DNA of 49,805 nt from Anaerolineales bacterium (GTDB lineage: Bacteria > Chloroflexota > Anaerolineae > Anaerolineales > Villigracilaceae). Under the pieces are notes generated by a model. That model was not told the DNA's origin. It made no database searches and worked only from the letters and a program-made list of their open reading frames with translations. This document shows, piece by piece, positions 1 to 8,042 of the stretch; positions within the stretch are counted from its first letter, which is position 1, and each line of letters starts with the position of its first letter. The stretch is from NCBI GenBank assembly GCA_016789365.1, contig JAEURH010000011.1, positions 1 through 49,805 on the forward strand, written 5' to 3'. The translations under genes were made by a program, and so were the position numbers.

Positions 1-286
1 CGCCATCAATTTTCACCACAATTTGTGCGCCGAGTTCAAGCGCTTTTTTGAAGCCCGAAATCATCGCTCCGCCAACACCTTGATTTTGCACATGGCGGAT
101 GAGGATAAGCCGAGAGTCGCTTGCACAGCGAGCAGTTACAAGGTCGGCAGTTGAATCGGGCGAAGCATCGTCAACTACAATAATGTGTTTTATATAATCA
201 GGCAATCCATGTAGCACTTGCTCTATATTCCGCTCTACCCGATAGGCGGGAATGATTATGACAATTTTATAACTTTCAAAATTCAT
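1..286 (-). CDS. GT2-family glycosyltransferase, N-terminal part (runs off the window)
   Basis: The reverse strand reads ATG at 286 and stays open for 95 codons to the window edge, so only the N-terminus is present. It has the start of a GT-A fold: a hydrophobic first strand with IIIPAYR (residues 10-16), the nucleotide-sugar motif VVDDASPDST (37-46), an NQGVGGA loop (68-74) and KIDG (92-95), which begins the metal-binding DxD strand. These are typical of family 2 glycosyltransferases of the dolichyl-phosphate-mannose-synthase type that act at the inner membrane face. The acceptor cannot be deduced. A TACAAT box lies 7 bases before the ATG with no Shine-Dalgarno site, suggesting a leaderless mRNA. 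It is divergent from the sensor gene starting at 334. Confidence 0.85.
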   Translation of the reverse strand, partial: MNFESYKIVIIIPAYRVERNIEQVLHGLPDYIKHIIVVDDASPDSTADLVTARCASDSRLILIRHVQNQGVGGAMISGFKKALELGAQIVVKIDG

Positions 287-293
287 AAGCGGG

Positions 294-299
294 ATTGTA
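294..299 (-). promoter_or_regulatory. -10 box for leaderless glycosyltransferase mRNA
   Basis: TACAAT on the minus strand ends 7 bases before the ATG at 286. No ribosome binding site fits in between. The -35 element is not clear. Confidence 0.45.
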
Positions 300-333
300 C
301 TCGAAAGATGATAGAATCATAAAAGAGGACTCT

Positions 334-1488
334 ATGGCTGGCGAACAAATTCTCATCGTTGAAAATGACCCAGATATTGCCGATTTGATTGGTAGACAAT
401 CTCTTCAGCCGCTTGGGTATAAGGTGACTGTGGTGGGGGATGCGGCATCTGCCCTGAAATATTCGCTTCAGACTCCGCCCGACCTGATTCTTGCAAACAT
501 AAATTTGCCTGGCTTGAGCGGAAAAGACTTGTTAGCGGCGGTTTCTTCGCAAAATATAAAATCGCCAGTGATTGTGATTGCTGAAAAAGGTCAAGAACAT
601 GATGCAATTCAAGCATTCCGTTTGGGCGCAATGGATGTAATGTTTTGGCCCCTACGCGATGCCGAAGTGGTTTCGATTGTTGAACGGGCATTAAAGCAAA
701 CTCAAGAAGCCCGCGAAAGACAAAAGTTAGACCGTCAACTGAAAGCCACGAATGATGAGTTACAAAAAAGATTACGAGACTTAACAACCATTCTTGGCAC
801 TGCCAAGGCTGTGGTTTCAATCACAGACCAACGTTTATTATTTGACCGCCTTCTTGAAAGCGCGGTGCAATTGGGCGAAGCCGATATGTGTTGGTTGATG
901 TTGCGCGAGGATAAAAGCGCAACTTATGTATTGAAAGCACATCGTAATTTACCTGAATCATGGGCGAAGAAAGTGAATCAGCCTGTAGATGATGGCGTGA
1001 GCTCTTTGGTTGCACTTTCTGGTGAAAGTTTGTTTATGAATGGCGCGCCAGTGCAGAAGTTTAAAATTTCAGCATTGGGTAAATCGGTGGGTGTGATTCC
1101 TATCAAAATAAAAAATGAAGTAATTGGTTTGTTGATTGTTGTGCGAAAAACTGACCGCGAATTTGTGCGTGACGCTCAAACAATGTTAGAAGCCATGGCT
1201 GATTACGCTTCGATTTCATTGGTCAATGCAAGGTTATTCCGTGCTTTGGAGCAAAGTGTTGAAAATGCTCGCGCTAGTGAAAAGAATCGTCATGCCGCGT
1301 TGGAAAGTTTACGAAGTTCCACGCAAAAAGAAGTGCAAGCGGCTATTTATCCGCTTAACTTGTTGTTGACTGAAATGCCCGGCGCGTTAAATGCTGAACA
1401 ACGTAAAGCCCTTGAATCAGTGCAGGCGGCTTTACAAAGACTGGCACGTTCTTCTGAAAAAACAGTTGTGCCAACTGAAAATAAATAG
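334..1488 (+). CDS. Pseudo-receiver/GAF sensor protein without output domain
   Basis: 384 residues. ATG 334 was chosen over an upstream TTG (295) because GAGG precedes it at a good distance. Residues 4-120 follow a CheY-like receiver, but the phospho-acceptor position reads PDLILANINLPG with Asn55 in place of Asp. The conserved Thr/Ser is Ala (VIVIAEK) and the conserved Lys-Pro is Trp-Pro, so the domain should not be phosphorylated in the usual way. A coiled coil (about 125-150), a GAF domain (about 155-305) and a helical tail (310-384) follow. The tail resembles a dimerisation helix pair without a phospho-His. It lies 21 bases upstream of a histidine kinase in the same direction and may be its partner or scaffold; that role is inferred. 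Confidence 0.8.
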   Translation: MAGEQILIVENDPDIADLIGRQSLQPLGYKVTVVGDAASALKYSLQTPPDLILANINLPGLSGKDLLAAVSSQNIKSPVIVIAEKGQEHDAIQAFRLGAMDVMFWPLRDAEVVSIVERALKQTQEARERQKLDRQLKATNDELQKRLRDLTTILGTAKAVVSITDQRLLFDRLLESAVQLGEADMCWLMLREDKSATYVLKAHRNLPESWAKKVNQPVDDGVSSLVALSGESLFMNGAPVQKFKISALGKSVGVIPIKIKNEVIGLLIVVRKTDREFVRDAQTMLEAMADYASISLVNARLFRALEQSVENARASEKNRHAALESLRSSTQKEVQAAIYPLNLLLTEMPGALNAEQRKALESVQAALQRLARSSEKTVVPTENK

Positions 1489-1509
1489 ACGGGAATTCCT
1501 TTTGACCTA

Positions 1510-2973
1510 ATGGCGAAAAAAGAACTGATTTTACTGGCGATAAATGAATCATCGGTTACAGATTTAGCGGAAAAAGCACTTCATGCCGCAGGGTTTGATG
1601 TAGCGATTGTGCGCGACCAATCTGCATTGGATAGTTCAATTCAAGAAGCCATTCCAGATTTGATGATTGTGGGTGAAAAATTTGCTGGGCGGGATTGGTT
1701 AACCGTTGCCAAAGAAGTGTTAGAACGCTTCCCGACGATGCCGATAATTTTGTATGCAAATCAAGATACGACTGGTTTTGCAAAATCTGCGTTGAAGGCG
1801 GGCTTGAGTGGATATTTATATCCACCACTCAAGATGGAAGATATTGTCAACGAAGCGCAACGATGTATGATGCGTGCTAGAGCATTGGGGGATTGGTTAA
1901 GGCGTGAGGTCAAGCGCACTACTGCGTCACTGCAAGAAAAAGCCAAAATTTCAGAATCAGAACGACTTAAGTTAGAAGCGATTATTTCTAACATCCAAGA
2001 TGGGTTGATTTTGTTAGATGATAATGAAAATATTTTGATGGTCAATCAAAACATCCGTGAAACATTTCGTTTAGAAAACAAACCTGTAACAGAGAAATGG
2101 ATTCGCGATGTGATTCAAAATGTAGATGTTCATGCTTTGTTAGATAGAGCAAAAGGCGGGGCATTGAAATATCATGAAATTCATTTTGATGATGGTAGAG
2201 TTTTTAATGCACAATATGCACCAATTCCGCGCATTGGTAATGCGGTGACGATGCAAGATATTTCGTATTTGAAAGAACTGGATAGGTTGAAAAGCGATTT
2301 TATTCACACCGTTTCGCATGATTTACGCTCACCATTAACGGCAATTTTAGGTTACATGGAATTGATTGAACGCACAGGACCTTTGAATGAAAATCAAATA
2401 GATTTTTTGCGACGTTTACAAGGCAGTGTGCAACATATTACTAACTTGGTCAATGAGTTGTTAGATTTAGGACGACTCGAAGCAGGTTTTGACACACGCC
2501 GTGAACCTGTGCAGTTAGAAAATGTGTTGAAATATTCGTTAGATGTATTTGATGGACAAGTCAAAAAGAAAAATATTGTCTTAGATACAAAGATTGAAAA
2601 AGATTTACAACCTGTGCGTGCCAACCCAATTCGTATTCGTCAGATGTTGGATAACTTAATTGGCAATGCCATTAAATACACACCTGCTGATGGCAAGGTA
2701 AGCGTAAAAATGGCAATGGAAGATAGTCAGGTAATGGTGCGGATTGAAGATTCAGGTCCGGGCATTCCACCAGAAGAGCAAACACGCATCTTCGAAAAAT
2801 TTTATCGCGCTACCAATAGACCTGAAAGTGTAGAAGGCTCAGGGTTAGGTTTGGCAATTGTGAAATCTATTGTAGATAGTCATCAAGGCAGAGTATGGGT
2901 GGAATCAAAAGCAGGCGAAGGTTCTACTTTTGTGGTGTTATTACCTGCACTCGAAGCAGACGGCGGACAATAG
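1510..2973 (+). CDS. Histidine kinase with degenerate N-terminal receiver and PAS domain
   Basis: 487 residues, soluble. The N-terminal 120 residues have a receiver-like fold pattern but Gly55 replaces the phospho-Asp (PDLMIVGEKFAG). A PAS-like domain spans about 152-255. The kinase core is intact: H-box with His270 (TVSHDLRSPL), N-box DNLIGNAIKYTP (381-392), G1 DSGPGIP (414-420) and G2 GSGLGLAI (443-450). It should autophosphorylate and pass phosphate to a regulator not encoded beside it. It is co-directional with the GAF protein at 334-1488, whose receiver is also degenerate. The last codons (D-G-G-Q-stop) fall inside a 7-base-period repeat. Confidence 0.9.
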   Translation: MAKKELILLAINESSVTDLAEKALHAAGFDVAIVRDQSALDSSIQEAIPDLMIVGEKFAGRDWLTVAKEVLERFPTMPIILYANQDTTGFAKSALKAGLSGYLYPPLKMEDIVNEAQRCMMRARALGDWLRREVKRTTASLQEKAKISESERLKLEAIISNIQDGLILLDDNENILMVNQNIRETFRLENKPVTEKWIRDVIQNVDVHALLDRAKGGALKYHEIHFDDGRVFNAQYAPIPRIGNAVTMQDISYLKELDRLKSDFIHTVSHDLRSPLTAILGYMELIERTGPLNENQIDFLRRLQGSVQHITNLVNELLDLGRLEAGFDTRREPVQLENVLKYSLDVFDGQVKKKNIVLDTKIEKDLQPVRANPIRIRQMLDNLIGNAIKYTPADGKVSVKMAMEDSQVMVRIEDSGPGIPPEEQTRIFEKFYRATNRPESVEGSGLGLAIVKSIVDSHQGRVWVESKAGEGSTFVVLLPALEADGGQ

Positions 2974-2985
2974 ACGGAAGACCGC
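2958..2985. repeat. Heptamer-period repeat at 3' end of kinase gene
   Basis: Four consecutive 7-base units of the AGACGGC/AGACCGC type. They overlap the final codons and the stop of the kinase gene and match the units found at 19312-19367 and 23862-23917. Confidence 0.55.
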
Positions 2986-3004
2986 CTACGCTTTATCATC
3001 CAAA

Positions 3005-3616
3005 TTATTTTTTTGGTAACTTAGATAAAATCGAAATATCGCGTTTATGTTGTGGAGCAGAGGATGTGATTCCGCCTGTGCGATAACTTTCTAACTCTGA
3101 ACTAAAACGCATCCAATCGCTTACTAAAATTACAAAGTGAGGGGTTTTGTCTTTGAAAAAGAATGATGAAAGAAAAAATCTTAATGCCATCGGTGACATT
3201 GGAAAGGCATTCAACTCAATCACAATTGCAGTCATCTTTGCTAATGATTCAATCACATCCAATTGTGATTTGCTAACACTATTGGGCGGAAACAACGAAG
3301 CCATTGTGGAAGAACTGGTACGGCGGATTCTTTTATATGAAATATTTAATTTCAAAAGTGGGGTAGATAATCTTAAATAATCTTTGTTGGGTTGCACATA
3401 CGCGCTTTTACGAATGAGCCATAAAAATAAACCAACAAAAATTAAAACGCCACCCACACTTGCTAATGTTAACCAACGCCATTGTTCAAATCCCCAACTG
3501 TAAACGCCCCACGCCAAAAGCGACATGAAAAGCCCTAATGTAAAAATCGCGGGCCACCAACGATTGATGATATGGGTATAAAGTACAAGAGGATAACGAC
3601 GACCGCCTTTAGCCAT
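3005..3616 (-). CDS. Two-TM membrane protein of unknown function
   Basis: 203 residues. A short basic N-terminus (MAKGGRRYP) is followed by two hydrophobic segments (about 20-40 and 48-68) separated by a WGFEQWRW turn, the hairpin typical of bacterial PH-like membrane proteins. A soluble C-terminal domain of about 130 residues follows, rich in basic and Ser residues (YKRIRRTSSSTM), probably cytoplasmic. No catalytic motif is visible. The gene follows the translin-like gene by 17 bases and appears to be the last of a minus-strand unit with DUF3467 and translin. An AAAGGA ribosome binding site precedes the ATG. It is convergent with the kinase gene ending at 2973. Function unknown. Confidence 0.7.
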   Translation of the reverse strand: MAKGGRRYPLVLYTHIINRWWPAIFTLGLFMSLLAWGVYSWGFEQWRWLTLASVGGVLIFVGLFLWLIRKSAYVQPNKDYLRLSTPLLKLNISYKRIRRTSSSTMASLFPPNSVSKSQLDVIESLAKMTAIVIELNAFPMSPMALRFFLSSFFFKDKTPHFVILVSDWMRFSSELESYRTGGITSSAPQHKRDISILSKLPKK

Positions 3617-3633
3617 AGACTTAATGATTCCTT

Positions 3634-4335
3634 TTACGGCTCAACAACATTTCCGCTTCGTTTCGACTGGCTCAACGCATCGCTTTCCTGACCGTCAACC
3701 TGATTGCTGTTCATCTGCTTGAGCAATGCGCTGATAGATTGTTCTAAATGCTCGCCACGCAGACTAAATGTAATATCGCCGCGTGTTTTTTCAATGATAC
3801 TGCGTGCTACATCCGTTTGCCTGCGTAAACCGTTTGTGATTGCATCGGGATAATCCATTGTCACTAAAATCGAATAAATTTCATCCATGATGCCAAGCAA
3901 ACGCTCGGCTTCTTCTGAATATCCGTGACGGAGAATATCTAAGGTGCGGCGACGAAGTTCACCAATCACTTCTGCTAAACCGTTTAGATAAGTTGCAGGT
4001 TCAACACCCAACTCGACGGGAGTCTGAAGCGGTTGGTTTCTTATCAAAGCACAAGTGATGTTGGCTTCCACAAATTCTTTCAAAGCATCTTGTGTGTAGC
4101 CTGCATAAAACAAATCGGGATAATTTTTGAGTGAGTCTCGCAATGTATTTGCGAGTTCGCTGGCTTCTTGTAAATTTGTGTTCATGCCTTCTGCATCATC
4201 ACGGTGGACGGCGCGAATGGCAAGCGAACACGCGCGCGTGAGTTGACGGGCTTTTGCGAGCGCATTATCTCGCGCAGTAGTTTGTGCGTCAAAATCTTTT
4301 CGGATTTGTTCAGCAATGCTTTCTAACTTTTGCAT
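3634..4335 (-). CDS. Translin-family protein
   Basis: 233 residues, almost all helical. The middle and C-terminal parts carry the translin/TRAX pattern: YLNGLAEVIGELRRRTLDILRHG (an arginine-rich helix), EEAERLLGIMDEIYSILVTMDYPDA, and then LRRQTDVARSIIEKTRGDIT (about 170-189), which is the best conserved segment of the family. Eukaryotic translin forms octameric rings with RNA/ssDNA binding, and TRAX adds RNase activity. Whether this bacterial form cleaves RNA cannot be judged here. The gene starts 2 bases after the DUF3467 stop and so is probably translated by reinitiation. ssb lies just upstream, giving a nucleic-acid-binding neighbourhood. Confidence 0.75.
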   Translation of the reverse strand: MQKLESIAEQIRKDFDAQTTARDNALAKARQLTRACSLAIRAVHRDDAEGMNTNLQEASELANTLRDSLKNYPDLFYAGYTQDALKEFVEANITCALIRNQPLQTPVELGVEPATYLNGLAEVIGELRRRTLDILRHGYSEEAERLLGIMDEIYSILVTMDYPDAITNGLRRQTDVARSIIEKTRGDITFSLRGEHLEQSISALLKQMNSNQVDGQESDALSQSKRSGNVVEP

Positions 4336-4337
4336 AA

Positions 4338-4688
4338 TTATTCTTTGGTTGGTTCTTTTGGTGGTTCAGGTGGCGGACCTTGAAATGGTTTGAATAAATT
4401 ATCTGCCAGTGTGGAGTTGGTGGGAATTTGAATTTCACCAAATGCGGCTTCGTAACGCGCAAGGTTATCGGCTAATGCACGCATTAGTAATTTTACATTG
4501 AGAGGAGTCATGATGACACGCGCACTGATTTTTGCACGTGGTTCGCCGGGCAAGAGATGTGCAAAGTCAATCACAATATCAGACGGTGAATGTGCAATGC
4601 GAGCAAGGTTGGCATACACGGGTTCTAAATCGGCGGGCAGTTCGAGTGTAGGCGCAACAGGTTTTTGTGGGATGGGGGGAGTTGTCAT
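4338..4688 (-). CDS. DUF3467 domain protein
   Basis: 116 residues. A Pro-rich N-terminus is followed by the DUF3467 signature YANLARIAHSPSDIVIDFAHLLPG (residues about 25-48), then a strand with ARVIMTPLNVKLLMRAL and a helix NLARYEAAFG. The tail is Pro/Glu-rich (PPPEPPKEP). The family is small, widespread and uncharacterised, and no catalytic residues are evident. It is first in an apparent unit with the translin-like gene. A TATAAT box ends 8 bases upstream of the ATG with no Shine-Dalgarno site, so the message is probably leaderless. Confidence 0.85.
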   Translation of the reverse strand: MTTPPIPQKPVAPTLELPADLEPVYANLARIAHSPSDIVIDFAHLLPGEPRAKISARVIMTPLNVKLLMRALADNLARYEAAFGEIQIPTNSTLADNLFKPFQGPPPEPPKEPTKE

Positions 4689-4696
4689 AATTTTTT

Positions 4697-4702
4697 ATTA
4701 TA
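4697..4702 (-). promoter_or_regulatory. -10 box for leaderless DUF3467-translin mRNA
   Basis: A perfect TATAAT on the minus strand ends 8 bases before the ATG at 4688. The intervening bases are A/T only, with no ribosome binding site. Confidence 0.5.
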
Positions 4703-4705
4703 AAA

Positions 4706-4759
4706 CGTCCCGCAGGTTTATTTGTAGAGGTATACGAATCTCTAATAACCTGCGGGACG
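4706..4759 (-). terminator. Stem-loop between ssb and DUF3467
   Basis: Perfect 13-base inverted repeat, CGTCCCGCAGGTT at 4706-4718 and its complement at 4747-4759, around a 28-base loop. It begins 8 bases after the ssb stop. Reading on the minus strand, TTTTATAAT follows the stem, so it may terminate ssb while also adjoining the next promoter. The loop is long for an intrinsic terminator. Confidence 0.45.
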
Positions 4760-4767
4760 GTTCTTGA

Positions 4768-5199
4768 CTAGAATGGAATATCATCTTCCGGTGGAAGTTC
4801 AGCCATTTCCATGCCACCGCTTCCTGCCACAGGTCCACCTTCATTTTCTCCGCGAGAAGAAAGGAAGCGCACAGTTTGAGCAGTCACTTCAAATGATGAA
4901 CCGGCAGTGCCGTCTTGTTTTGTCCAAATTTTTGGTCCGCCAGTGGCAGGGTCTGCATTCATTCTGCCTTCAACCAAAACCATTGACCCTTTCTTCAAAT
5001 ATTGATTACAAATTTCTGCTTGCTTTCCCCAAGCTGTGACTCGAAACCAAATAGTTTTCTTAACTTTCTCCCCATTGTTGTTGGTATATGTTTCGTTGAC
5101 AGCAACTGAAAAACTCGTTACTGCTTGCCCTGAAGGCGTGAAGCGCATTTCAGGGTCACGCCCTAAATTGCCTGTAATAAAAATTTTGTGATAGCTCAT
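4768..5199 (-). CDS. ssb: Single-stranded DNA-binding protein
   Basis: 143 residues. The OB fold covers about 1-105 with the usual bacterial SSB landmarks: ITGNLGRDPEMRFTPSGQAV at the N-terminus, FSVAVNE, IWFRVTAWGKQAE with the DNA-stacking aromatics, and YLKKGSMVLVEGRMNADP. A short Gly-rich linker leads to the acidic tip DDIPF, which recruits repair and replication proteins. The protein coats ssDNA in replication, recombination and repair. A strong GGAGG lies 5 bases before the ATG. It is 27 bases downstream of the HEPN-like gene in the same direction, so the two may be co-transcribed. A stem-loop follows. Confidence 0.97.
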   Translation of the reverse strand: MSYHKIFITGNLGRDPEMRFTPSGQAVTSFSVAVNETYTNNNGEKVKKTIWFRVTAWGKQAEICNQYLKKGSMVLVEGRMNADPATGGPKIWTKQDGTAGSSFEVTAQTVRFLSSRGENEGGPVAGSGGMEMAELPPEDDIPF

Positions 5200-5226
5200 G
5201 CGTTCCTCCGGGTGTAAGTGATTAAA

Positions 5227-5817
5227 TTAGGATAGAAATGATTGAACCCATGGAGTTTCCTCAGGGTCTATTTCACTGATTTTATCAGCAAGTATCTGAA
5301 GTAGGGAGATGGATTGTAATGCGATTTCTTTAACCTCATTAGATGAAGTCAAAGACTTTTGATAATTCTCAATTGAAACATCTTGTGTTTTGTGATGAGT
5401 AATTTTATTCCTTACCTTAATTATCTTTTGCAAAGGTGGAGCCCATAACTGGCGACGACTTAATTCTTTTCCTGTAATTAGTTTAGGTATTTTTATCCAT
5501 TTACTCAGGGTGTCTAAACGGTCAAAGTACTTTTTTACATAAGAATCCCCTAAATGCCTAGCGGCATAATCATAAATGTAAGATTCAGTCATCATTACTG
5601 AAAATACAATAACAATAAAAGATATTTTTGCTATTTCATATTCTTGACTAAAAATCTTACGTTCTAAATCATAGTCTTCATTTTTTGATTTTGAGAGTTG
5701 GAGTTGAAGTGTCTTTAATTTATTATCTAAGCGTATTAGTTTTTTATGATTTTCTTTTACAATTGCAGAGAAATATCCAATGGACGACATTCTTGCGCTG
5801 GAAATTTGTTTTTTCAT
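5227..5817 (-). CDS. Hypothetical HEPN-like protein
   Basis: 196 residues from ATG 5817; an upstream GTG at 5892 would add 25 poorly supported residues. The protein is helical with a charged coiled coil (about 20-60), a hydrophobic helix with a conserved-looking acidic residue (SVMMTESYIYDYAARHLG, 73-90) and, near the C-terminus, VRNKITHHK. The last fits the HEPN motif Rx4H with Arg136 and His141. HEPN proteins are often RNases or toxin/abortive-infection components, which would fit an accessory role beside ssb, but no partner antitoxin is visible. The gene is more AT-rich than ssb. Assignment rests on the motif and helical layout only. Confidence 0.55.
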   Translation of the reverse strand: MKKQISSARMSSIGYFSAIVKENHKKLIRLDNKLKTLQLQLSKSKNEDYDLERKIFSQEYEIAKISFIVIVFSVMMTESYIYDYAARHLGDSYVKKYFDRLDTLSKWIKIPKLITGKELSRRQLWAPPLQKIIKVRNKITHHKTQDVSIENYQKSLTSSNEVKEIALQSISLLQILADKISEIDPEETPWVQSFLS

Positions 5818-5990
5818 AGACTCGCCAAATCTGTTAAAGGTACCCGTCGAAAAACGGCGGGGATAAATGAAACAATGGTATTGTACTCTCACTTGCTTTA
5901 TTTGTTAACGAAAGAAATAAGACTTAACACCAGTAAGAAAAAACAATTATCAGGCTGTCTACTATATCAATCAAAACAAAGGAGATGATT

Positions 5991-6527
5991 ATGTCTGAAA
6001 CAACCCCCAAACGATATACCCCTGTTCACGTCGTCATTCATTGGTTAATGGCATTGTTGGTTTTTATGATGCTTGGTGTGGGTAAGTTTGCCATGCCATC
6101 TGTCTCACCACAAGACCCGCAAAAAGTGATGCTATTACAAAGTCACACATACATTGGTGCGGCAATTACAATTTTATTAATAGTCCGTCTGATTTTAAAA
6201 TTTACAACGAAAAGCCCCGCACCAGCAGATGCCGGTAATGCCTTTTTGAATTTTGTTGGCAAAGCCGTGCATGTTTTGTTTTATATTTTATTGATTGGCA
6301 TGGCAATCAGCGGATTGGGCATGTATCAACTTGCAAATTTACCCGCCGTGTTTAGTGGAGCACAAGCCTACCCGCCTAATTTTTTTGATTACTTGCCCCG
6401 CAACGGGCATGGACTTTTATCTTGGGTGCTGTTGGTGTTAGTTTTGCTTCACGTGGGGGCGGCGTTATATCATCAATTCATTCGTAAAGATAATTTAATC
6501 GCCCGCATGTGGTTTGGGAAATCATAA
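5991..6527 (+). CDS. Cytochrome b561 domain membrane protein
   Basis: 178 residues. The second ATG (5991) is chosen because GGAG sits 6 bases before it; the first ATG at 5985 abuts that site. Four membrane helices are evident (about 12-32, 45-65, 85-107, 140-160). Histidines near helix ends, in VHVVIHW (1st), QSHTYIG (2nd), KAVHVLFYI (3rd) and LLHVGAALYHQF (4th), are candidate axial haem ligands, as in the bacterial b561/Ni-hydrogenase b subunit family. The likely role is transmembrane electron transfer to or from quinone. It is monocistronic: a strong terminator follows 33 bases after the stop. Confidence 0.88.
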   Translation: MSETTPKRYTPVHVVIHWLMALLVFMMLGVGKFAMPSVSPQDPQKVMLLQSHTYIGAAITILLIVRLILKFTTKSPAPADAGNAFLNFVGKAVHVLFYILLIGMAISGLGMYQLANLPAVFSGAQAYPPNFFDYLPRNGHGLLSWVLLVLVLLHVGAALYHQFIRKDNLIARMWFGKS

Positions 6528-6560
6528 ACTATCACGATAGTTGACTGTCAACTTAAAACA

Positions 6561-6600
6561 AAAGCACGACAGGATATTGTTATGTTCTGTTGTGCTTTTT
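6561..6600 (+). terminator. Rho-independent terminator after cytochrome b561 gene
   Basis: A 12-bp stem (6561-6572 with 6587-6598, one G-T pair) is followed by an uninterrupted T run to 6601. The -10 box of the next gene overlaps the end of this element. Confidence 0.85.
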
Positions 6601-6617
6601 TGTATTATATTTCCCTT

Positions 6618-6983
6618 ATGGAATGGACGATTGAATATCTTGCAAATGAAAAACTGCTTTACATCAAAACCAAAGGTAGGTTGACCAAAGAATCTGCCAA
6701 TGCTATGTTGAGAGATGTTGTGGAAGAGATGACACATCAACAATGTGTTAAGCAACTGGTTGACCATCGTGAGACAGTTTTTGAATTAACCGTATTGGAA
6801 TATTACGAACGCCCAGATATTAATAAAGAAATTGGCATATCTTATTCATGGAAGATTGCGATGGTCTTCAAAGAACTGAATGAAAACACACGTTTCATGG
6901 AAACTGTGTTTCGCAATCGTGGATACAATTTTCAGCAGTTTGATGATATTGAAGAAGCAAGAAAATGGGTGTTGAGTGAATAG
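6618..6983 (+). CDS. Small STAS/SpoIIAA-like protein
   Basis: 121 residues from ATG 6618. An upstream ATG at 6582 lies inside the terminator hairpin and is rejected. The fold pattern is alternating strands and helices: MEWTIEYLANEKLLYIKTKGRLTKESANAMLRDVV, then KQLVDHRETVFELT, KIAMVFKE, and FMETVFRNRGYNFQQFDDIEEARKWV. This resembles the SpoIIAA/STAS-like domain proteins common near sensory genes, but the usual phospho-Ser motif is not obvious. TATTAT ends 9 bases before the start with no Shine-Dalgarno site. Function is unknown; a role as a regulatory or ligand-binding module is a guess. Confidence 0.65.
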   Translation: MEWTIEYLANEKLLYIKTKGRLTKESANAMLRDVVEEMTHQQCVKQLVDHRETVFELTVLEYYERPDINKEIGISYSWKIAMVFKELNENTRFMETVFRNRGYNFQQFDDIEEARKWVLSE

Positions 6984-7003
6984 AAAAGAAATGGGAGGTT
7001 AAT

Positions 7004-8014
7004 ATGAAAAGATCAATTTATATATTTATTATTTTTATTCTTTCTGCTTGTTCTTCACTACAAGCGACCGAAGAAACAGATTGTTGTTTGCCTGTGAATT
7101 TCACTGCGCCAGCCCCGACAGAAACTCAAACTCCTGTGGCGACTTTTACTGAAACACCACGCCCAACACTAAGCCCAGAAGAACAAGCCGAAATATATGC
7201 ATTTGAAACAAAAATGGCTGAATATCCAAGTATTTGTAACATCGGTTACCCCTATCACTTCTCGCCTAATGGTTTATGGCGAGAAGAATTTTGTTACAGT
7301 GAATCAGACAAATCTTTGGTGTTAACAGTTTCAAACAAAAACACAAAAGTTTTTTGGAAAATGCTTTATAAAGATTATATTCCAAAAGGAGATTTTGTAT
7401 CTGATGGAGGAATGTCAATTTCTCATTGGTCAAATGATGAAAGGTATGCTTACTTTAATGCTCACATGAGCGGGTCAGGTGGTGGATGCTTTTTAGCCTA
7501 CAATAGTGATCATGGTTGGGGAGTATTTAGACTTGATTTGCAAACAGGAAATGTGGAGGAAATTCTTCCTGTATTTGATAATAGGATTGTGTTTTATGAT
7601 TTTTCGTTTTCTCCCACAGATAGAAGACTTGTTTATAGAAGAAGTCAAGAAGATATTGTAATTCTTGATATGAAAACAGGCTCAACTTTAAGAGTTAATC
7701 ATTATAAAGATTTTGAAGATGAAGGTGGTTTTTTGTGGTCAGAAGATGGTTTGAAATTTATATACAGTACTGGCACTTTTACCAGCAATTCTGAAATATA
7801 TTCTTTACGTTTGGTAGATGTATCAACAGGAGATGAAACAATGCTCCTTGAATCAGAATCAACTACCTTAGTACCAGGAAATTGTTATGTGGCAAAAGAA
7901 TGGAAAGACAGCAATACAATTCTTATTGAACAAAATCAATATACCAATCAAGACATTATTGAAACCACTTTAGAATATGATTTGATAACAAATACTTTTC
8001 AGGTAATTCCCTAA
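7004..8014 (+). CDS. Secreted lipoprotein, beta-propeller-like
   Basis: 336 residues. A lipoprotein signal (KRSIYIFIIFILSAC, Cys16 as lipid site) is followed by a Thr/Pro-rich linker (about 35-60) and a C-terminal domain of about 270 residues. This domain has repeated WD40/TolB-like blades: SPNGLWREEF, WSNDERYAYFN, VFRLDLQTGNVEEIL, FSPTDRRLVYRR, WSEDGLKFIYSTG and LRLVDVSTGDETMLL. It is probably anchored outside the membrane. No enzyme motif is visible. GGGAGG precedes the ATG by 5 bases and the gene may be co-transcribed with the small gene 20 bases upstream. A 7-base-period repeat directly follows the stop. Confidence 0.75.
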   Translation: MKRSIYIFIIFILSACSSLQATEETDCCLPVNFTAPAPTETQTPVATFTETPRPTLSPEEQAEIYAFETKMAEYPSICNIGYPYHFSPNGLWREEFCYSESDKSLVLTVSNKNTKVFWKMLYKDYIPKGDFVSDGGMSISHWSNDERYAYFNAHMSGSGGGCFLAYNSDHGWGVFRLDLQTGNVEEILPVFDNRIVFYDFSFSPTDRRLVYRRSQEDIVILDMKTGSTLRVNHYKDFEDEGGFLWSEDGLKFIYSTGTFTSNSEIYSLRLVDVSTGDETMLLESESTTLVPGNCYVAKEWKDSNTILIEQNQYTNQDIIETTLEYDLITNTFQVIP

Positions 8015-8042
8015 CTGATTACTGAAAACTGAATACTACTTC
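8015..8042. repeat. Heptamer-period repeat between convergent genes
   Basis: Four units of the CTGATTA/CTGAAAA type fill the gap between the lipoprotein gene and rsmG. The same units occur at 8914-8940. Confidence 0.6.

Noticed and set aside
353-820. Open frame of 155 codons antisense to the pseudo-receiver/GAF gene
   Set aside because: It lies wholly within a gene with clear domain homology on the other strand, lacks a ribosome binding site and has no recognisable motif. The same applies to other antisense frames such as 10245-10559, 36194-36604 and 37554-37967.
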